Shown here in pieces: positions 57,751-64,000 of a stretch of DNA of 64,000 bases. Made by a program: the position numbers and the translations under genes. Source of the stretch: Crambe crambe. Lineage: Eukaryota; Porifera; Demospongiae; Poecilosclerida; Crambeidae. Where the stretch lies: contig OZ004586.1 of NCBI GenBank assembly GCA_963924555.1, forward strand, positions 7,398,501 to 7,462,500, written 5' to 3'. Position 1 is the first letter of the stretch, and each line of letters opens with the position of its first letter. The notes beneath the pieces are model-generated. The model worked only from the letters and a program-made list of their open reading frames with translations. It was not told the origin of the DNA and made no database searches.

Positions 57751-60151
57751 CTGTAATGGATAGAGTGCAGTGACATTTCTATTTGATACAATGACATGCA
57801 GGATACATAAGCTAAATGTAGACCTATTCCACTTTCTCATTAAATTAAGCATGTTTATTGAAGGTCTAGGAACTAGACTAGTGGTCACCCATGCCTTGCT
57901 TGCCATGCTGGAACTGTGGGAAATGATGTTATTCCCAAGGACCTCATGCTCCTAGGTCTACAGAACAAGTTTATTATTGCTACAGTATGTAGTATGACAA
58001 GTTGGTAATGGTCTCCAACATTAAAAGCTAGATAATATTGCAATGTGGTAATGGTCGTCAATGTTATAAACACACCTCGAGTCACATGGAGCTAGTTGGT
58101 AAAGGTTATCATTGGACAGTCCATCTAACTAGCAACATTAACAAGTGCATGTTTGGTACAGTATAGCAATTCAGTATGCTATACCCAAAGAGTACAATAA
58201 GCCTATATCGATGGTGAGTGGTGACCATTCATATTGACACAATGATATGCAAGAACAATGATATGCAGCATACCCATTTCTAGAAGTCTGCAGAACTGTG
58301 TTCTTTTGAGACTAAGAAAATGATGCTACCCCATGCTCTTAGATTCTGACCACAGTATCAAACATTATTCAGCGACGAGCAAGCGGAGCAAGTGAGCTGA
58401 CTCTCAGGTCATAACTCAGGTCACGACTCATTGAAATTGTATATATATCTAGGTCTGGGTCTACACTCCAAAATGCCTGAGGGTGATAGTAGCACAACTC
58501 ATGCATAATGCACATGTTGTAATTGCGATTTCTACAGCCTTAGGCACTAGGCTAGGCTAGGCATTGGCACTAGACTATATTTAAGTGGATTGTAGGCACT
58601 AGGCTTTATCTAAGTGCTTCATGGAAGCATTACAGCTTTTTATGTATGCAGTTGCCTGCCACTTGCATAACTCAACAGTGAATCTTCTAAGTAGCACAAG
58701 GGGAAAAAAAATGAATATTAGCTCAAAAAGCCTATAGGAATACTAGCTTGCTCGCTTGCTTGCTGTGACTCAAATGTTGCACATTGCCCTAGTATATGGT
58801 ACAAGTCTATGGTTACTCTTGTGGACAGATAGTCATACAGTTACAATATTAATCCAGTTCAGAATCCGAGATATAAATCCACTTTATGTGTAAACTGTCA
58901 AATTGAATTAGAATTGAATCCGCATTAAATTCTGTGGGTTGAATTCTGGATTCAATTTCAATCTGGATAAGATGTTTACACGTGTCACTACTCCGGATTC
59001 TGATCTGGATAAAAAGTGTCGTGTAAACAGGGCTATACTCTATCAGCAAGAATCTCCCAAGTCACTCCATCAAAGGACTCGTTTGAGATTGGTTGTCTCA
59101 CATTGGAAGCTAAATGTATTAGCAAGCATTGTGCTTCCTTAGTATTATAATATGGAAAGTTGGTAATGGTCTCCGACAGTAAAAGCTACGTTTTATTGGA
59201 ATGTGGTAATGGTCATCAATGTTATAAACACAACTTCCTTATTCGAGGTGGATAAAGCTCTTGAGCAGTTTATTACATCTTAGTTATGCTCAGACTGTAG
59301 GCATACATGGAACATAGATGTAGGGACATGCCTCCTATAAAAGAATATTCTTTTACTTTAAACTTTTCATTCATGAGCACCCCACCTGACCCCCAACTAA
59401 AATTTTCTTCCTACATCTTTGAAGGAGCTTTAGGTATTAGGTATAAGAATGAGATACTTGTGCCTAACTTTAGTGAGCAGGTAACCATTCAGTATAGCTA
59501 TGTAGTTACTTACAGTGCAGTGTTGTCTGGAGGATCTGCACCAACTTCAATGCCACCTATTACAAAGAATGTCATTAGTAAAAGTACCATGATAAAAATA
59601 ACTGCGTACCACCACCTGAATTCAGTATGGAAGTACCTAACCTCGTGCCCAGGCCCGCTTTTCATCACCACCCCACGGGCCTGGGTACAAAGCTACAAAG
59701 TACCTTTGCCAAGACTATATCACCAGGATAGGTGGTAAAGGGTGGTTGCTGACCTCTCTACACATCTTATGATCTACCTACCTGGTAGGGGCTGGTGGGA
59801 AGAAAGTTTGGGAGCCACTTTTGACACACCAGGACCTGTGTTTCCCTGATACTCTGTACCAAGAATCTCGATTATGTCTTTGTATCTTGTGTTGTTCTGG
59901 TGCATATAGTTGACCACTACACGGTAATTGCGAGGATGGAGTTCAACTCGATCTCTGATTGCAGTCACAAGTGTGTTAGATTTCTCAGCAGGAGAGAGTC
60001 TTGATGTTGGACTGCTGACGACATCATAATCATCTTTTGTGAGGAGTCCCTGCTCATGAAGAAACTGTGCTATATCTCTGTCCGACTTGAGAGCAATCTC
60101 CAGCTTCCTGCTGCACTTGACAATAGTGGAATATTCCTTGGACTCTGCCAT
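54744..60151 (-). CDS. NLR-like receptor E: CARD-NACHT-LRR
   Basis: Exons: 60151-59782 (CARD, full length with LTKDDYDVVSSPTSRLSP), 59556-59514 (43-nt adaptor), 57750-54744 (NACHT-LRR and stop). The linker and Death exons present in A, B and D are missing: only about 225 bp separate the CARD donor and the adaptor acceptor. The frame still holds because all deleted borders are phase 1 and the adaptor grew by 9 nt; total 3420 nt, 1139 residues. AATAAA on the - strand is at 54562-54557. It is a natural CARD-only version of the receptor. Confidence 0.82.
57751..59513. other. Large intron of NLR E
   Basis: Long intron between adaptor and NACHT exons. Its first part (57848-58490) is the parent or sister of the misplaced piece at 12724-13400. 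Short direct repeats of a GGCACTAGGCT type lie near 58535-58605. No further exon was recognised, although a Death* pair like that at 14079-14781 was looked for. Confidence 0.5.
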
Positions 60152-60389
60152 TTCCACTACCAACAGTCAGCAATGGCTCTAATTGCAAATGATCAGTAAA
60201 GAAAGAGAAAAGTGTGATAGCAAGGGAAGGAGTGGGTGGAAACTAACAGTACAGCAGAAAATTTTTGTGGGGTAAAACTTTTGTGTTCTGAATAATACAA
60301 AAAAAAAAAAATCAAGGTGCTTCACACTTTTTCTATAAAACCATGAAAAAATTTACCCCACGAAAATTTCATGCTATATAGAACAGTCA

Positions 60390-60497
60390 TACTGTAATCG
60401 TATAAATTTTCGATGGGATTTTATTTTCGTTTTTTTCGTAGTCAATCAGAATCCTCGAAAATAATAAATGAAGTCTTAGTACTATGATGTCATATAT
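60390..60497. mobile_element. Truncated MITE at the right edge of the array
   Basis: Left part of the element seen whole at 48290-48700. The match to block D ends at about 60497 (GATGTCATATATG), after which the sequence is unique. This is the right boundary of the tandem array. Confidence 0.8.
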
Positions 60498-60718
60498 GTG
60501 ACAGGCTATAGGGGGCACTTCACGCAAAATTTAAAATGGAGTTATCAATACCACGCTGCTCATTACCTTAGAATTTCACCGATACTACGCTTGAGGCTAA
60601 ATCTTAAACCACCGCGGAGCTATAAGCTAAAATATATAATAAATAAAATCAAAATGATGCTGATATATAATAATAATTATTGTTTAAATCGAGTTCGAAA
60701 GTTATCAGAAGAGTATTA

Positions 60719-61385
60719 TGATTTTGTTAGAAATGTTTCAGATCTTATGAGGTCCATTTGAGAAGGGGGAGATCTTGATGCGAACCCACTTCTCGAACGA
60801 GCACCCCGAATACACTGGATAGCAGATCTGAGTAGAGAGAAAGTGATGGTGCATCTCAGCCAGTCCATGGTTAAACTATACGGTTGTTCCCATTTTGTAG
60901 CTAGTATGGAAGCCAAATGTTTATAAAATATAGTTGCCTCTCTTGCAAAACCACCAGTAGCTGAGAGAACCAGTGGAGTAAAGGAAGCATGCTCGATTTC
61001 TCTTACCCTCTGTTCATATGCTCTTTTCTTAAGTCTCTCATGGTTCCTATAACAAGATGACAGGGTGGATTTCTTATTTGAAGGAGCATGCGGGTTGAAT
61101 ATCCTCACATCTATGAAGGTTTTCTCATGTCTTCCACCCCATAACCCGTTGACTGAAATATCTAGACGGGCACCATCATCTCCAATTGCACTAACTCCGG
61201 AAAGCACTTCCCCAGTGAGAGCTTGCAGGCCAGGCTCTATCTTCACATCATTACAAACTTTGGAGAGCAAATTAGCAGTAACATCTCTTATCTAGTTATG
61301 CCTAATGATAGGAAAACCCCCTCTTGGACATGAAAGTGAATGTTCAATCGAAAAATTTTTCCCGCAAGCGGAGCTATAAGCGCTT
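60719..61385 (-). pseudogene. C-terminal fragment of a retroelement polyprotein
   Basis: On the - strand the frame reads CGKNFSIEHSLSCPRGGFPI, then RHN, a TAG stop, IRDVTANLLSKVC, and on to FIDVRIFNP, YEQRVREIEHASFTPLV, and RSAIQCIRGARS. I recognise this combination as the region after the reverse transcriptase in retroelement proteins common in cnidarian and other invertebrate genomes; the exact clade is not claimed. The stop near 61293 and the lack of the RT part make it a dead fragment. It lies just outside the NLR array. Confidence 0.75.
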
Positions 61386-63545
61386 GAAGTGCATCACCTC
61401 AGAGAAAGATTGAATAAGCATTTTGTAATAACAGTCGTTACGCCAGCGAGCGGTAATTTATGCACACTTTTATTTGCACGGTTACGTCATAATTTTATTA
61501 AAAATGGCTATTCGACCGCGTGGAAGGTGTCCGTGTTTGGCTGATGCTGTTGGTGTGATGCTTATTGCTACGATTATTTGGATAGTTTGTAGCTCCTTTG
61601 AAGGAAGCTTTCTATCTTTTATCACCAGTTTTAGATGCCAGGACTAAGCCTTTCCTAAGTACCACTACTAGTTTTTGTGGATGTGCTACAATTAGAAACA
61701 AAGATGATCGAACAGAAGAGGATGCTATGCAGCATTGGCTGGACAGAACAACTCTAAATTGGATATTACAACGGAGGTGTGAGTAAAGACTGTAACTACC
61801 AAATTTCATAACCTAGGAGAAAACAGAAAATTTGTTTGCACGTGTCCACCATTAGCTAGCTCTGTTTCACACTAATTGAACTCATTTGCATCCAACTCCA
61901 GATTACCTTGATTGTCCTCTTCTCCAAATATTATGTCCATGATTTCTTCTGAGTGGTTACAAGTGCATCACAGGCTGCTCCACCAGACGCTGCAGCTGCC
62001 TCAGGAAACAGACCCAGTGTGGCGAAGAGTGCCAGTGCCAGAATTGTGACAATCTCTATCCCCCTTCTGATGACAACACCCAGCAAGAGGCTAGTGAACC
62101 CTTACAATGGTAAGCTTTACTTCCCACCCATGATTAACTAGTGGTTCCAGAATCATAGAATTTGGTCGGCTTGTTGCCACATGTCAAACATGTTCTTTGC
62201 CAATGTCATCTGAGGGTGTAGCCAGGTGTTTTGTTGTATATCCTCCAACCATTCAGAATGTTGTTTGTTTGTTTGATTTTGGCTTTCTAAATTTTAGAAA
62301 ATGGGCTGTCGGTGATACATTAGCAAAGCCAGTGGCATATTTCTTGTCATATGCAGTTCCAATTAAATGTATAAATACCAACTGTATATTGGTGTTATGG
62401 TGTTATACACCATAATTATGATAGTTTGACTTGCACATGGGGGTTGGTGAAGGTACATCTATTGCTCTGTATAGCTCTAGCTATGCTTTGTGGATTCATT
62501 TTTGTGGCTACAAATGAAGTGTCTTCACACCCTGGTACTTAGCATTTCTAACCCAATGAGCCCTTCGGGTATGTGTTGGCATATTCATAACTTTATTGAT
62601 ATCCACCCTACAGGCCGGCAGCGCAGATGGCTGCATCAAGAGGCAACTCTGGAGAGACAGGGCATACTCCCAAGCTGGCTCACATACCTATTGTCTTGTG
62701 TGGCTGTGATAGCTATTACATATTTGCCTTGTATCTCTACTCATAATGACTCTTTTAATAATTCATTATCAACAACTGATTACCTTGTGGTCAGAAGGTA
62801 GAGACGCATGTCTAGTCTACCGCCTTGATCGATAACAGCTGAAATTGTAGCGTGTGTAGCGCGCTTTCTACCGTTGGGAACAAAATGTATTTTGCGTGAG
62901 TGTAACTTCAGTTCATGGTCTCAAAGATAGTGCAGAATTTAAGTCGTGGCCACTTACAGAAAATCCAGTTGCACCTCTACCGTCAAGGCACTTGTTTCCA
63001 AGTGATCGTGACTTCGTGTATCTGGAAGTAACAACTTTTTCACATAGTTAGATAGGTCTATGTGTGATCTGTTTGTGTGAAGTGTTTTACTTACTACACG
63101 TATAAAGTGTAAGAGTTATAGCAGGAATTATAAGCTAACTAAACAGGAAAATATTCCAAATGAAGAACTTCCGGTGCAAATAAAATTGTATGGGGCCCTA
63201 TGACTTCCGGTTCCGCTGGACTGATAAACGGCGTCTAAACATTGAACTTCCGGTCAATACCCAATGCTCCGTAAATCCTTACGTAAGTTCGTATAACGCG
63301 ATGACATCATTCAATTTTTTTTCACCTCGTGTACGTGTAGCAGCTGTGTGGAGAAGAAGTAGACTTAGCTTTACTACGTTGTTATCTTTGAGCGCTTGGG
63401 TTATCTGAGGCATGCTAGATATGGAACAAGTTAGTTCCGAATAATGATCAGGTAAAGTTTGGGTAGATAGATGTTTGTACATCAGTAGTTTTAATAGTAC
63501 TTGTAAGTTTTATGATCCTATCTCTGCTGTATTGGTTGATTCCTG
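61386..63545. other. Right flank, no clear gene
   Basis: Only a small cysteine-cluster frame (61940-62110) stands out. Other short frames, such as 61504-61647 (MAIRPRGRCPCLADAVGV then a hydrophobic stretch) and 62612-62803 (with a possible membrane segment after an AG acceptor), could be exons of an unknown membrane protein but have no recognised domain. Confidence 0.4.
61940..62110 (+). CDS. Small Cys-cluster (CXC-like) ORF or exon
   Basis: After a TGA at 61937-61939 the frame runs to a TAA at 62110 and encodes GCSTRRCSCLRKQTQCGEEC followed by QCQNCDN, ten closely spaced cysteines in a C-x4-C-x-C pattern, then an acidic/Gln tail. The spacing resembles CXC or tesmin-like zinc-binding clusters that also end some transposon proteins. 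There is no clear ATG, so it is probably an exon or a transposon remnant. Confidence 0.5.
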
Positions 63546-63904
63546 TAGTCTGGCGCAGCCAGCCCCAAGCACTTCCGGAACTCCAGCGTAAGGGTCTGGT
63601 AACACAATACTTCGACTTGTTCCCGGCCTAAATTTTTTATTTACGTAATATGACGTTTTAGTGTCGTAAAATGACGTTGTCTTGTTTAATTGTCATAGCA
63701 ACACCTCTCGCGAAGAAAAAAATGGCCTCCCGATCCCGTAATAATTATGGTTGTTATAGCTACCTCACGTCATTAAACGTCATAACGCGTCAGTTAATGA
63801 TATTCATCGTTTTAGCAGGATTTCTGCTAAACGGGAACTATTGTGTGTTACCAGACCCTTGCGCTGGAGTTCCGGAAGTGCCTGGGGCTGGCTACGCCAG
63901 ACTA
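63546..63904. mobile_element. 359-bp MULE-like MITE, 9-bp target duplication
   Basis: Terminal inverted repeats of about 60 bp starting TAGTCTGGCGCAGCCAGCCC and ending GGGCTGGCTACGCCAGACTA, flanked by TGATTCCTG on both sides (63537-63545 and 63905-63913). The termini (TAGTCTGG) and the inner GGGTCTGGTAAC match the elements at 40613 and 52598, so they belong to one family. No coding sequence inside. Confidence 0.92.
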
Positions 63905-64000
63905 TGATTCCTGTGGAAGTGGTGTTAGCCTGAGTTGGAATCTAGACACTGGTAGGATCTGGGCTGTGTTTGACTACTGTCTTGGGGTTGAAGGAGACAT

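Noticed and set aside
59307..59738. 143-codon + strand ORF
   Set aside because: No recognisable domain, and it overlaps the adaptor exon and intron of NLR E on the other strand.
1..64000. tRNA, rRNA, prokaryotic operons or terminators
   Set aside because: No cloverleaf with conserved tRNA boxes or rRNA-like stretch was noticed, and all the genes have introns, so prokaryotic features do not apply.

Overview
This is eukaryotic DNA. Genes are split by short GT-AG introns, the sequence is AT-rich, and there are many microsatellites and small inverted-repeat transposons. The gene content fits a marine invertebrate, most likely a demosponge of the Amphimedon type: NLR-like receptors with CARD/Death domains, a NACHT ATPase and a leucine-rich tail, beside an Enigma-type PDZ-LIM gene. 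The organism is inferred from gene content; no species marker was seen.

The window is a tandem array of five imperfect copies of one block. Each block carries the 3' part of a PDZ-LIM gene on the + strand, and in four of the five an NLR gene follows tail-to-tail on the - strand, about 350-430 bp after the LIM stop codon. Block A (about 1-14.8 kb): PDZ-LIM copy A (2777-6561, open from mid-PDZ to stop) and NLR A (6913-14781). Block B (about 14.8-27.0 kb): LIM relics, gutted PDZ-LIM copy B, NLR B (21029-26798). Block C (about 27.6-35.6 kb): LIM relics and PDZ-LIM copy C, hit by a 1.76-kb DNA transposon and cut off inside LIM1; no NLR. Block D (about 36.3-49 kb): PDZ-LIM copy D with nonsense and frameshift lesions, NLR D (42708-48077). 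Block E (about 49-60.5 kb): a decayed PDZ-LIM copy and NLR E (54744-60151). The duplicated sequence ends near 60497. Beyond it lie a retroelement fragment, a small cysteine-cluster ORF and a terminal-inverted-repeat element.

All four NLR copies keep an open 2.97-3.14 kb NACHT-LRR exon, while every extra PDZ-LIM copy is broken. This suggests the NLRs are what selection keeps and the LIM gene is a passenger. Splice models built by eye give four in-frame NLRs with three or four different N-termini: A is Death*-linker-Death-NACHT-LRR, B is CARD-(linker skipped)-Death-NACHT-LRR, D is CARD-linker-Death-NACHT-LRR, and E is CARD-NACHT-LRR. The exchanges work because the introns between the N-terminal modules are all phase 1. 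This modular signalling-domain swapping inside a young tandem NLR array is the most interesting feature of the window.

Transposon activity is heavy: inverted-repeat elements with 9-bp or TA target duplications, several datable by empty sites in sister blocks, and two minisatellites that arose inside the array.
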